The notes under the pieces: generated by a model | The model's input: the letters and a program-made list of their open reading frames with translations, nothing else | Told to the model about the DNA's origin: nothing | Database searches by the model: none | Position numbers and translations under genes: made by a program | Shown here: positions 1 to 8,847 of the stretch, one piece after another | How the letters are laid out: every line of letters begins with the position of its first letter | Numbering within the stretch: the first letter of the stretch is position 1 | Origin: Opitutaceae bacterium | GTDB lineage: Bacteria; Verrucomicrobiota; Verrucomicrobiia; Opitutales; Opitutaceae | Length of the DNA: 64,000 bases | Assembly: GCA_028691845.1 (NCBI GenBank) | Contig: JAQUYL010000011.1 | Coordinates: 58,379-122,378 of the forward strand | Direction: 5' to 3'

Positions 1-21
1 GCCTCTCATTAAAGGTCACTC

Positions 22-687
22 ATGGCCCCCCAGTCTTTTATCATTGTCGCCATCGACGGCGGCGCCGCCTCCGGCAAATCGTCCACGGCCCGCGCCCTCA
101 GTGAGCGCTTCAACCTCCTGCACGTCGACACCGGCTCCCATTACCGCCGTCTCACACACGAAATGCTGCGCCGCCAGGTTCGTCCTGACGATCTGCCGGC
201 CCTCCAATCGATCCTCGCGGCGCTCCGCCTCGACACCCGCATCGAGGGGCGCTGTGCGGAGATGGAAATTGACGGCCGCACCGCCGGCGGCGAAATCCGC
301 AGCCCCGAGGTCAACGCCAGCGTCTCCCACTACGCCGCCGTGCCCGAGTTGCGCCAAGCGCTCCTCGCGTACCAGCGCGGCCAGGCCGGAATCGCCCGCC
401 GGCACGGCTTCCGCGGCCTGGTGATGGAGGGACGCGACATCGGCTCGGTCATTTTCCCCGACGCAGATTTCCGCTTCTTTCTGCGTGCCGAAAGCGGCGA
501 GCGGACAAAACGCCGCGCCAATCAGGGCTTTGACGACCGCATCCTCGAGCGCGACCGCATCGACTCGTCCCGGAAGGCCGCACCGCTCACCTGTCCGCCC
601 GGTGCGATCGACATCGACACCACGCCGCTCACGCTCGGCCAGGTGGTTGAGAAAATGGCGGCGCATCTCGCGCCGCGCCTTGCTTGA
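22..687 (+). CDS. cmk: (d)CMP kinase (cytidylate kinase)
   Basis: Phosphorylates CMP/dCMP with ATP in cytoplasmic pyrimidine nucleotide metabolism. The 221-residue protein has an N-terminal P-loop (GGAASGKSST, about residues 14-23), then the typical 'DTGSHYR' stretch near residue 36 and a 'MEGRDIGSVIFPDADF' segment near 135-150 that matches the family's GRDIGT-V-P motif. The length is normal for the family. An acyltransferase gene begins 10 bases downstream, the common cmk-plsC arrangement, so the two are probably co-transcribed. The ATG at 22 is taken because the conserved N-terminus follows directly. Confidence 0.95.
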   Translation: MAPQSFIIVAIDGGAASGKSSTARALSERFNLLHVDTGSHYRRLTHEMLRRQVRPDDLPALQSILAALRLDTRIEGRCAEMEIDGRTAGGEIRSPEVNASVSHYAAVPELRQALLAYQRGQAGIARRHGFRGLVMEGRDIGSVIFPDADFRFFLRAESGERTKRRANQGFDDRILERDRIDSSRKAAPLTCPPGAIDIDTTPLTLGQVVEKMAAHLAPRLA

Positions 688-697
688 AATAGCCGCC

Positions 698-1363
698 ATG
701 CCGCGCCAGCCCGACCACCTCGCCATGACGCCGTTCTTCGGCTTCTTCCATTACGTGGTGCGCTGCTGCTATGACGCTTTCTTCCGCGGCGAGGTGGTGG
801 GCGTCGAACATCTGCCCCGCACCGGCCCGTTCATCATCGCGGCCAACCACGCGAGCCATCTCGATCCGTTTTTCATAGGTGGCCAGGCGCCGCGCCAGAT
901 GCGCTTTTTCGCCCGCAAGACCCTCTGGACCGGGGGCATAATCAGCTGGTGGCTCGACTCCACCGAATCGATTCCTGTTGACCGCGACGGCCGCTCGGAC
1001 ACGGCCGGAGCAGTCAAACGCGTGCTGCAGACACTGCGGGCCAACCGCGGCCTCATCCTTTTCCCCGAAGGCACGCGCACCCTCGACGGCCGGCTGCAAA
1101 AGGCAAAACCCGGCATCGGTTTCATCGCCAGCCGCTCCGGGGTGCCGGTGGTGCCATGCCGGATCTATGGCTCTTTCGAGGCGTTTGGCAAAGGACGCGT
1201 GATTCCGCGCCTCGGCACCCCGATTTCCATCGTCTTCGGACCGGCGCTTTCGCCGGCGCAATACGACGAACCTTCCGCCGGCAAGGACCGGGCCGGCATC
1301 GTGGCCGCACGCATCATGCAGGAAATCGCCGCCCTGTCGGAGCCGGAGTTTGCGGTGATCTGA
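698..1363 (+). CDS. plsC: 1-acyl-sn-glycerol-3-phosphate acyltransferase (PlsC family)
   Basis: Membrane-associated acyltransferase expected to acylate lysophosphatidic acid to phosphatidic acid in phospholipid synthesis. The protein shows the NHASHLD (HX4D) catalytic box, a 'FPEGTRT' motif III and 'PVVPCRIYGS' motif IV in the expected order. An N-terminal hydrophobic stretch (FFGFFHYVV) probably anchors it. ATG 698 gives about 221 residues; ATG 725 is a possible alternative. The open frame extends farther upstream into cmk, but that part is a shadow. It follows cmk by 10 bases. Substrate specificity among the PlsC-like acyltransferases cannot be told from sequence alone. Confidence 0.88.
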   Translation: MPRQPDHLAMTPFFGFFHYVVRCCYDAFFRGEVVGVEHLPRTGPFIIAANHASHLDPFFIGGQAPRQMRFFARKTLWTGGIISWWLDSTESIPVDRDGRSDTAGAVKRVLQTLRANRGLILFPEGTRTLDGRLQKAKPGIGFIASRSGVPVVPCRIYGSFEAFGKGRVIPRLGTPISIVFGPALSPAQYDEPSAGKDRAGIVAARIMQEIAALSEPEFAVI

Positions 1364-1383
1364 GCCCCCGTCCCCGCCCGACC

Positions 1384-2349
1384 TTATTCAAGGCCGCAGT
1401 TGCGCCGGGCGCGCTGGAGCACCGGGCCGGCCACCTGGCGGGCGCGGTTCGCCCCGTCGGCGAGCACCTGATGCACGTAATCCAGGTTGGCCGCCAGCTC
1501 GGCGCGACGCTGGCGGGCCTCCCGGAAATACTCCCAGTAATGGGCGAACAGTGCCTTCTTAAGATCGCCGTAACCAAGCCCGCCGGCCCGGAGGCGATTC
1601 TCAAAATCGGCTGAAACCTCCTCCGGCGCGAGGAGCTTCAGGAGCTGGATGGCGAGATTCCTGTCGGCGTCGGGCTTGGGCTCGGCGGGCGTGCGGCTGT
1701 CCATGACGATCGACATGATTTTTTTGCGCATCGCCTTCTCGTCGCCAAAAATCTCCACGGTGTTGCCATAGCTCTTGCTCATCTTCTGGCCATCGAGGCC
1801 GGGCACCACCGCCACTTCCTGGCGAATCTCCGGCTCGGGCACGACAAAGGTATCGCCATAATTCTGGTTGAACTTGATGGCGATGTCGCGGGTCATCTCG
1901 ATGTGCTGCTTCTGATCCTTGCCCACGGGCACGACGTTGGTGTCGTACAGCAGGATATCGGCGGCCATGAGCACCGGATAGGCAAACAGCCCGAAGTTGG
2001 GCGCGATGCCCTTGGCCAGCTTGTCCTTGTAGCTGTGGGCACGCTCCAACAGCCCCATCGGGGTGAGCGAACCAATCAGCCACGTCAATTCGACCACCTC
2101 CGGCACGTCGCTCTGGCGCCAGAATACGCACTGCTTGGGATCGAGGCCGCAGGCCAACCAGTCGAGGGCGATGCCAAGGCTCAATTCGCGCCGTTTTCCC
2201 GCGTCGGTGATCACAGTCATCGAATGATAATCCGCGATGAAATAGAAGGCGTTGCCGTCTTTCTGCATTTCGATGGCGGGCCGCATCGCACCGAAATAAT
2301 TCCCGATGTGCAGGGCGCCCGAAGGAGTGATGCCGGTTAGGACACGCAT
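1384..2349 (-). CDS. trpS: Tryptophanyl-tRNA synthetase
   Basis: Charges tRNA-Trp. This class I synthetase of 321 residues shows the HIGH-type motif (HIGN, residues 14-17) and KMSKS at 189-193. The 'PVGKDQKQHIEMTRDIA' region binds tRNA and tryptophan and is characteristic of TrpRS. The N-terminus 'MRVLTGITPSG' matches the family exactly, which fixes the start. It converges with the PlsC gene, with only 20 bases between the stops. The size is normal and no defects are seen. Confidence 0.97.
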   Translation of the reverse strand: MRVLTGITPSGALHIGNYFGAMRPAIEMQKDGNAFYFIADYHSMTVITDAGKRRELSLGIALDWLACGLDPKQCVFWRQSDVPEVVELTWLIGSLTPMGLLERAHSYKDKLAKGIAPNFGLFAYPVLMAADILLYDTNVVPVGKDQKQHIEMTRDIAIKFNQNYGDTFVVPEPEIRQEVAVVPGLDGQKMSKSYGNTVEIFGDEKAMRKKIMSIVMDSRTPAEPKPDADRNLAIQLLKLLAPEEVSADFENRLRAGGLGYGDLKKALFAHYWEYFREARQRRAELAANLDYVHQVLADGANRARQVAGPVLQRARRNCGLE

Positions 2350-2430
2350 GGATGATGGTTCTGTTGGCGGATATTCCGAGAGACAAAAGACTCACGGAAA
2401 ACGAGAAAGCAGGCGGTGACGAGATTGATT

Positions 2431-3111
2431 TTAGTCGCGCCGCGGGATCTGCGTCACCGTCCCGCGCATCCGGGCGAACATGGCGGGCGGAAGGTAGCCG
2501 CCGAAGACCATGGCGGACATCACCAGCGCGCGTCGGCCGAGCAGCGTGCCGGGATTGAGCACGGCGTTGCAGCCGACCTCAGCCTGATCCCCCAGGATCG
2601 CCCCAAACTTCCTGAGGCCCGTCTGCACCACCCCTTCGGGCAGAGACACGGCAACCGGTTGCTGGTCAAGGCGCAGATTCGCACAGATGGCGCCGGCCGC
2701 CAGATGCGCGCCATTTCCGAGAATGGAGTCACCGACATAGTTGTAGTGCGGCGTCTGCACCCCATCCATGAGCAGGCAGTTCTTGAACTCGCTGGCGTTG
2801 CCCAGCACGCAGCGCTCGCCCACGATCACTTTGCCGCGGACAAAGGCGCCCGGACGGATCTCGGTGCCGGCGCCGATCCATGCCGGGCCGATCAAGGTCG
2901 CCATGTGAGGCAGTTTTACCGTCGGATGCAGCCAGACGCGGCCTTCGACATGCACGCCCGGCGGCAGTGCACGGTGGCCGTCGCCCAGGTCGGTCGCTTC
3001 CAAAGCCACTCCAATCTGATTGAGCCACTCCCACGGAGCCGCCTCGGCAGGGAAAAATGACGCGAATTGCGCCAGCGACGGCGGCAAGGCAAAGAATTCG
3101 GAGGCTTTCAC
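2431..3111 (-). CDS. Left-handed beta-helix (hexapeptide-repeat) protein, GlmU C-terminal-like
   Basis: A 226-residue cytoplasmic protein. After an N-terminal segment of about 60 residues, the rest consists of imperfect hexapeptide turns (for example 'IGAGTEIRPGAFVRG', 'IVGERCVLGNASEF', 'LGDQAEVGCNAVLNPG'). This is the left-handed parallel beta-helix seen in acyl- and sugar-nucleotide transferases such as the GlmU acetyltransferase domain. The 'NYVGDSILGNGAHLAAG' segment resembles the GlmU/UDP-GlcNAc acetyltransferase-like branch, but no pyrophosphorylase domain is present. It lies 81 bases upstream of trpS on the same strand. The exact substrate is unknown. Confidence 0.75.
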   Translation of the reverse strand: MKASEFFALPPSLAQFASFFPAEAAPWEWLNQIGVALEATDLGDGHRALPPGVHVEGRVWLHPTVKLPHMATLIGPAWIGAGTEIRPGAFVRGKVIVGERCVLGNASEFKNCLLMDGVQTPHYNYVGDSILGNGAHLAAGAICANLRLDQQPVAVSLPEGVVQTGLRKFGAILGDQAEVGCNAVLNPGTLLGRRALVMSAMVFGGYLPPAMFARMRGTVTQIPRRD

Positions 3112-3341
3112 AGCCTACCGATAGCACAAAATCCGCCGACGACCAGCGGCTTTTGGACCGGGGAAGTTCCCTCGCGTGGAGGGGAAACCCGAAAACAAAC
3201 GAGGGAATCCTGTTCGGCAATCCGTTCGCGTGGGCCCAATTATGCGAAACAGCACGCCCGGCACTGGGGGATCTCAGGTCCGCCTGTTGAGCCCAGACCG
3301 GCTCTTCACTCGGTCCGGAATATGCGAACCATGCCAAGTGG

Positions 3342-5483
3342 CTAAAACCGCAGGGTCCACGCCACTTTTGTAGACACGCGGGAGTCGACCGGGCGCAGGT
3401 GCCATTCCTCCGGATTCGTGTAATTCTGATTCAACACAAGGAACACTTCATTCCCGGGCTGAACGATCCACTTCAGACGCAGGTGGGTGCCAAAGAGGCG
3501 CGATTTGTTGTCGTACTGTAGGAATGTGTTGAGTGAAAGATTGGGGCTGAAGGTGTAATTCAGAGCAAAGTTGCCGAGGCGCGCGGCGAAACTTCCCTCA
3601 GGCAGACGGATCTCCTGCAACGTATAGTTGAGCCCCATATACAAGTGAGACGAAGGGCGCCATTCGACGTTGCCCTGGTAGTAGCGGATATGACCCGCAT
3701 AATGACTGCCGCCTCTCACCTGAATTCCACCCCGCCAGGGGCGGCCCCGCGTGGTGGCGATATCTACTACGCTACGACTGAAGCGATAGTTGCCTGGACG
3801 AATTACGACCCCCTTGTAAATCTGAAACGGTTCGTCGAGCCGTTCGCTCAGGGTGTTCCATATGACGTAGATGCTATCGCCCGCGGCATTCTCAAAAAGG
3901 AATTTCGCCAGGTTGGTATTGAGGCTCTGGCTATGCCCATCGAGATCCGTGGCCAAGAAAGGTGCCGTTGACACCGTCACCTTGCGCACCAGTCCGGTTT
4001 TGCGATGCACCACGTAGTCGGCACTACCCTTGAATTGCCAGGTTCCCGGGCGCGGGGAAAACCCGAGGGCGGGATCGAAGTCTTCGCCGATGCGCTGTCC
4101 TGAAAGGCAAATTGAAAACGGCTCGTTGGGATAGTTCAGTTCACCGGCCACCAAGTAATCTCGCTCCCCCGCGAGGTCGCTGTCCGTGCCCAAAAGCCAA
4201 AGATGGGCGTCGACTGACTTGCCGTTTGCCAGATAGCTGTTCAGGTAATTGAAGTCGCCACCGACCGTGGTGCTATTGCCGTTGGTGCGAGGATCGCCGT
4301 TCGTCAATATCACGCCGACATTCGATTCCCCGAATACATCCAGAGTGGAACGGGCCACCAGAAGGTTTTTCGATTTAACAGTACTCGTCTCATCGATCTG
4401 GGCATCAATCAGGCCTACCGTGCCTGGACCGAGACGGCCCGCCACCTTAACTCCCCCGAGAATGTCCACCGGATGGCCGTCAGCGGTCAGGCCGATGCTC
4501 CGGGAATAATATGGCCGGGAGGGAGACCATCCCTCGTTGTTGTTCGTGCCGAAGGCAAAGAGGGAGGAGTCCTGGAGGAAGAAGTTGCGTTTTTCCGGAT
4601 AGGAGATCGAGAAGCGCGTGAGGTTCATCTGCCGCTCATCCACATCGGCCTCCGCAAAATCGGTGTTCACGGTTAGAGTGGCGGCGAGCGAGGGCGTGGC
4701 GTACCAGGTGAGGTCGAATCCGGGCTTCAAATCCCATTTGGGATCATTCCGCCGGGAGCGCAGCGGCGCGAAATTGACGCTGGTAAACGGGCGAAATTCG
4801 AGCCCATGCCCCTGTCGCAGGCCGGTGATCCCGGTGATTTCCCCCATGTCGGACAGGGCCGTCACTTCCTTCACCCGCGAGAAGCCCGCCCAGCGCACGA
4901 TTTCCTGTTTGCGGCGGATGATCCGCTCAATGTTGAACCCCCAAGAGTCTCCCGCTGGATTAAACGCGAGGCTCTTCATCGGGATGGAGAACTCAGCGGT
5001 CCAGGCTTTACCGGCGATCCGGGAGCGACCATGCCAGACGGTATCCCATTCGGGTACTTTTGTATCGTTGTCCTTGACCAATCCCTCCAGCTTGGCGCCG
5101 CCGGCCGTGAGGGAAAAATAATAGCCATCATTCTGGCGGTTAAAAGTGTCGAGGACCACGCGCACCATGTCATCGGAATCCGTGTCACGGTCATGCTGCA
5201 TCTCCTTCGCGATGATCTTGTCAGCCTCCTGATCAAAGCAGCGAACGGCAATGTAGAGGTTGTCGGCATCATACGTTATGCGCACTTCCGTTCGCTCGGT
5301 GGGAGCGGCGTCTTCAAGCGGCGCCACTTGCCGGAAATCGGTGATCATAGCCTGATCGCTGCTCCAGCAATCATCATGGAGTTGGCCGTCAATGAGCGGG
5401 GGAGCGGCAGTGATGCGCAGTTCAAAGGAGGGCTTTGCCGCCACTACCGAGGCCAGGATGGCCAGCCAGAGCAGCCAGGACAT
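3342..5483 (-). CDS. CBM9-like / DUF5916 outer-membrane beta-barrel protein
   Basis: Predicted secreted/outer-membrane protein. From ATG 5483 it begins with a clear signal peptide (MSWLLWLAILASVVAA); a longer in-frame Met at 5540 would put 19 polar residues ahead of it and is less likely. Mature residues up to about 210 resemble the family-9 carbohydrate-binding-like domain ('PLIDGQLHDDCWSS', 'VRITYDADNLYIAVRCFD'). The rest has alternating amphipathic strands and ends in the aromatic 'VAWTLRF', as expected of an outer-membrane barrel (DUF5916). Function in this family is not well established; binding of an extracellular ligand is inferred. The gene is monocistronic and its strand is opposite to the IS66 remnant that follows. 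Confidence 0.8.
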   Translation of the reverse strand: MSWLLWLAILASVVAAKPSFELRITAAPPLIDGQLHDDCWSSDQAMITDFRQVAPLEDAAPTERTEVRITYDADNLYIAVRCFDQEADKIIAKEMQHDRDTDSDDMVRVVLDTFNRQNDGYYFSLTAGGAKLEGLVKDNDTKVPEWDTVWHGRSRIAGKAWTAEFSIPMKSLAFNPAGDSWGFNIERIIRRKQEIVRWAGFSRVKEVTALSDMGEITGITGLRQGHGLEFRPFTSVNFAPLRSRRNDPKWDLKPGFDLTWYATPSLAATLTVNTDFAEADVDERQMNLTRFSISYPEKRNFFLQDSSLFAFGTNNNEGWSPSRPYYSRSIGLTADGHPVDILGGVKVAGRLGPGTVGLIDAQIDETSTVKSKNLLVARSTLDVFGESNVGVILTNGDPRTNGNSTTVGGDFNYLNSYLANGKSVDAHLWLLGTDSDLAGERDYLVAGELNYPNEPFSICLSGQRIGEDFDPALGFSPRPGTWQFKGSADYVVHRKTGLVRKVTVSTAPFLATDLDGHSQSLNTNLAKFLFENAAGDSIYVIWNTLSERLDEPFQIYKGVVIRPGNYRFSRSVVDIATTRGRPWRGGIQVRGGSHYAGHIRYYQGNVEWRPSSHLYMGLNYTLQEIRLPEGSFAARLGNFALNYTFSPNLSLNTFLQYDNKSRLFGTHLRLKWIVQPGNEVFLVLNQNYTNPEEWHLRPVDSRVSTKVAWTLRF

Positions 5484-5644
5484 GGCGCTGCGGCTGGAAG
5501 CAGATGGGCAGGGTTCCAAAGGTGGCAAATATGTGGGCAAAAAGGACGACGATGGCTAGACTGATTTATTCCTTCGCCTTACTCTGGCTTGTCTACTGTC
5601 GCCGGCGTGGGAGACCATGTCGGCAAGGGACATCCTTGCCCCAC

Positions 5645-6125
5645 AAGCCGTACCGCCTGGAGTCCCAGCGGGACGAACAGAAGGTGGACGGGCAACGTTC
5701 CGCCTTGAGGCAGGAGCACTTTGCCAGGCCACTGGCGGAGTTGGAGGCCCATGCGCAGGCGCTGCTGGCGGGCCCCGGTGCTGCCCAGCCGGGGTTTGTT
5801 CAAGGCACCTGCACGCATCTGCCCAGGCACCGGGAATCGCTGACCACGCACCTGCGCTTCAGTCAGACCGGGCTCGACCCCGACTCCGTCGAGAACATCA
5901 TCGGTCCCAGCAAGCTGGGCGCGAAAAACTGGTTCTTCATCCGACATTCCGATGCGGGGCAGCGCTCCGCCATCCTCTACTCGATGGTTGTCTGCTGCCG
6001 CCGCCACGAACCAAGGACGCGTTTGCCTGCCTGTGGGGATGCCCTCATCCGGCCTGCCAGCAATGACCAATCGGGACGACCTGACGGTGCTGTTGCCGGC
6101 CAACTGCTCGCCGGCTTTCCAAGCG
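5645..6125 (+). pseudogene. IS66-family transposase C-terminal remnant, frameshifted
   Basis: The reading frame from about 5651 carries recognisable IS66 TnpC C-terminal sequence: 'QRSALRQEHFARPL', then 'VENIIGPSKLGAKNWFFI' and 'GQRSAILYSMVVCCRRH', close to the family's VEN-IRP-LG-KNW and AILYS-CRRHG blocks. The match then moves to a second frame ('KDAFACL') and a third ('LPAMTNRDDLTVLLPAN'), where the family has 'KDPFAYLRDVLTRLPAMTN-DDLT-LLPANW'. At least two frameshifts therefore exist, and the N-terminal two thirds including the catalytic aspartates are missing. No terminal repeats were seen. It is a dead fragment of an insertion sequence. Confidence 0.85.
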
Positions 6126-6564
6126 CAATCCACTCGGGATCCGATCCGTACTGGCCACCAGTACGCGTAGCTGCCCTGCGACACCTAGTCGAACTTGTCA
6201 CAAACTCGACCCGTCAACAAGGCACCCCGGTTGACGCCTACAACATTTGTGCGATTGATTTCTACTGAGCCATATCTCGAATGCCCATGGGACAACGGGA
6301 CGCGGTGGGGGCGATTGGCCGACTTGTGCTTTTGGGTGGAGAAGCAAGATCCGGCCGGTTTTTTCGTCGAAAGTGATGTGCGTGGCGCACGCCCCTGACG
6401 GGACGGTCTCTCCCAACGCATACTTATTCTGCCTCCCGAAGTGGAGGAATTGTCATCGTCCTTTCATGATAGGGATGCCTGTTCGCGCGGAAGTGGAGTA
6501 AAATACAACACTGTTGGCATCCTCCCCGACTGTGTTTCGCCACAAACGGCAGGAATAAAATAAT
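6126..6564. other. Intergenic stretch downstream of IS66 remnant
   Basis: No convincing gene is seen. Short open frames on both strands lack family resemblance. It lies between the IS66 remnant and the terminator of the downstream minus-strand gene, and may include further decayed IS66 sequence. Confidence 0.4.
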
Positions 6565-6599
6565 CAGGCCTCGCGGGGTCACTGCCGCCGCGAGGCCTG
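6565..6599 (-). terminator. Rho-independent terminator of the YncE-like gene
   Basis: A perfect 12-bp stem (6565-6576 paired with 6588-6599) with an 11-base loop. Read on the minus strand, it is followed by the T-rich run gattattttattcc. It sits about 50 bases beyond the stop of the gene at 6647-7711. Confidence 0.85.
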
Positions 6600-6646
6600 T
6601 CATCCGGACACAGGTCCGGAAATTTCACTTCGTGCTTAAGCTCCGA

Positions 6647-7711
6647 TTACTTGCGCGAGTAAGTGAGCACCACGAACGTATTCTTGAAGTACTTGTTGGG
6701 ATAGAAGGGAGCGATGCTGGTCTTCCAGGGCCTGGAAGGATCGACGGTGCCTTCCGCCGTGCACAGATAAACTTTCTTGGTCTTGAAATCCACGGCCATG
6801 GTGCGAGCCCAAGGACGGGTGGTGAGAGCTTCAGCCAGCTTGTAGGTATTGGCATCAATCTGGTCGATGATGACCAGTGTTCCATCTCCGTTAGCGGTGT
6901 AGATCTTCCTGGTTTGCCTGTCGAAGGCTGCGACATCGTTCCAGCGCCCGATGGTCGGGCTAGCGACGATCTTGCCCGTCGCAACATCGAATACGAGCAG
7001 GGAGGCGTTCTCCGCCCGGGTGGTCACAAACAACCGATTGTTGTCGCCATCGAAGATCACGCTGTTGGGCAGTGGGTAGCCGGTGGTGGGCCACTCGGCC
7101 ACTACCTTGTGTTGGCGCATGTCAATCTTGATCACCTTCTCGCGATCGCGAAGCGCGCAGTACATGAATCCCCGACCGTCAGGGGCCGTGCCTTCGAGTT
7201 TTTCGGAATCGTATTCGAGCGTAGCAGTCGCGGCGTAGGTCTTCGCATCAACGAAAACGGCTCTCTTCTGGTCGCCCTGGGTCATAAAAAGCTGCTGGGT
7301 CGCGGGATCATAGAAGGCGTTGTCCGAACTCACCCCGTAGGAATTCCGGGTCAGGAACTTCAGATCGGAAAACCGGAAAATTGACAGGGAGCCGTCTTGG
7401 TTCGTGACAAAAAGACGATCGAGCTCGGGCACGATGGTCACGGCATTGCCACCCTTCGTGTTTTCAAGAACACCGGTGACCTTATTGGTGTCGGTGTTAT
7501 ACATCAGAACTCCGTCCTCGCGCCGCGTGACGTACAAAATCGGGCGGGTTGAGTCCTTGGCGAGATAATCCCAATTGGGAGTGGAGTCGCTATTAATAGT
7601 CACAGCGGACTCGAGTTGGTAGAACTGCTGCGCCCAGAGGGGGCAGCTGATCAACGTGAAGCCCGTCAGCACGACGGCTTTCAGACCTTTGATGAGGCGT
7701 GTTTTATTCAT
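6647..7711 (-). CDS. Secreted YncE-like beta-propeller protein
   Basis: A 354-residue protein with an N-terminal signal peptide (hydrophobic 'AVVLTGFTLISCPLWAQQ', predicted cleavage after about residue 27). The remainder consists of repeated blades such as 'RPILYVTRREDGVLMYNTDT', 'LDRLFVTNQDGSLSIFRF', 'NNRLFVTTRAENASLLVFDVATG' and 'TRKIYTANGDGTLVIIDQ', the YncE/YVTN seven-bladed propeller pattern. Such proteins are periplasmic or extracellular, and their ligands are generally unknown. The gene is transcribed away from the two-component system and ends in a strong terminator, so it is monocistronic. Confidence 0.82.
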   Translation of the reverse strand: MNKTRLIKGLKAVVLTGFTLISCPLWAQQFYQLESAVTINSDSTPNWDYLAKDSTRPILYVTRREDGVLMYNTDTNKVTGVLENTKGGNAVTIVPELDRLFVTNQDGSLSIFRFSDLKFLTRNSYGVSSDNAFYDPATQQLFMTQGDQKRAVFVDAKTYAATATLEYDSEKLEGTAPDGRGFMYCALRDREKVIKIDMRQHKVVAEWPTTGYPLPNSVIFDGDNNRLFVTTRAENASLLVFDVATGKIVASPTIGRWNDVAAFDRQTRKIYTANGDGTLVIIDQIDANTYKLAEALTTRPWARTMAVDFKTKKVYLCTAEGTVDPSRPWKTSIAPFYPNKYFKNTFVVLTYSRK

Positions 7712-8181
7712 GGTGATTCCGGATTAGAAGTCGGGGGATTAAAACAGAATGGCAGGATTAAAGTGTAGGCGTGTCTTGATACAGCACAATCTGCATGCTG
7801 CCATCAGTCATAGTTCAGGTTTCAGTCGTAATTTACCGTCCCAAGATTACAGGGAGATGAAGGCTATCTTAAAATTGGTTAATCACGGGCACACATGGAT
7901 GAATGTGATCCAGGCGCTCCTCACGCCAATCCATGGTCCCAGGACCAGGCCTTCATTCTCGGCAAAAGCCTAGCGTCCCGCGCCTTGCGTTGCCTTATTG
8001 TGCCACCTGATGCCTTGGTTTGGCGGCACGTGTATCACAAAATTTACATGCTTTCCACAAAGCGCCCCGCACTTATCAATTCTTGCGCGAATTTCCCCTC
8101 GCATGGAATTCGCCCGGGTATTTTAGTTACCTCTCCCATATATCCCGGGAACATTCCATTTCCGCTCTGTAATCCACCATC
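7712..8181. other. Divergent promoter region
   Basis: 470 bases between the YncE-like gene (minus) and the response-regulator gene (plus). It must hold the promoters of both. No coding sequence was recognised, and no operator could be defined with confidence. Confidence 0.5.
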
Positions 8182-8847
8182 ATGAAAATCCTGGTTGTTG
8201 AGGATCAAAAACGCCTTGGTCAGTTCCTGAAGAAAAGTTTTACTGAGCATTTTTACACCACTACCTGGGTGCAATCCTGCGCCGAAGCCCGCGATGTCCT
8301 GAGCGAATCGGGTTACGACGTGATTGTCCTGGATCTCAGTCTTCCCGATGGCGACGGACTGGACCTGTTGCGGGAATGGCGCAAAGCGGGATTCAATGAG
8401 CCTGTCCTCATTCTCAGCGCCCGCGATGCCGTCCAGGATCGCATCAAAGGGCTGGACCTGGGCGCTGATGACTACTTGCCCAAGCCGTTCAGCATGGAGG
8501 AATTGCTGGCGCGGATACGCACTTTGCTGCGGCGACAGGCGGCGGTGAAGGAAACCGTGCTCGAACACGGGGGTATTCGGCTCGATCTCATCGGCCGCAC
8601 CGTGCTGTTGGAAGGACAGCGCGTGGACCTGACGAGCCGGGAATTCGCTTTGCTGGAAATTTTCATGCAAAATCCTGGGCGCATCCTGACCCGCACGCTG
8701 ATCAGCGAAAAAATCTGGGAGTCGCATTACGATGTGGATACCAACTTGCTCGATGTCTACATGAGCAAGCTCCGCTCCAAGCTCGATACGACGCCGGAAA
8801 GGCCGCGTTTCAAAACCGTGCGAGGAGTGGGCTACCAGATGCTATGA
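8182..8847 (+). CDS. OmpR/PhoB-family response regulator
   Basis: Cytoplasmic transcription regulator of a two-component system, 221 residues. The receiver domain (1-115) carries the acidic pocket 'VVEDQ', phospho-acceptor D51 ('VLDLSLPDGDG') and K101 ('LPKPF'). The C-terminal winged helix (about 125-221) shows 'LTSREFALLEIFMQNPGRILTR' and 'VDVYMSKLR-like' DNA-binding sequence ending 'KTVRGVGYQML'. Its stop overlaps the start of the kinase gene (ATGA), so the pair is translationally coupled. The target is unknown; the neighbouring intact and broken carboxylate transporters suggest organic acid uptake. Confidence 0.95.
   Translation: MKILVVEDQKRLGQFLKKSFTEHFYTTTWVQSCAEARDVLSESGYDVIVLDLSLPDGDGLDLLREWRKAGFNEPVLILSARDAVQDRIKGLDLGADDYLPKPFSMEELLARIRTLLRRQAAVKETVLEHGGIRLDLIGRTVLLEGQRVDLTSREFALLEIFMQNPGRILTRTLISEKIWESHYDVDTNLLDVYMSKLRSKLDTTPERPRFKTVRGVGYQML

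Noticed and set aside
5435..6268. Open frame of 277 codons on the plus strand, possible intact gene
   Set aside because: Only its middle matches the IS66 transposase end, and the match leaves the frame; the first 70 codons overlap the opposite-strand gene start and have no homology.
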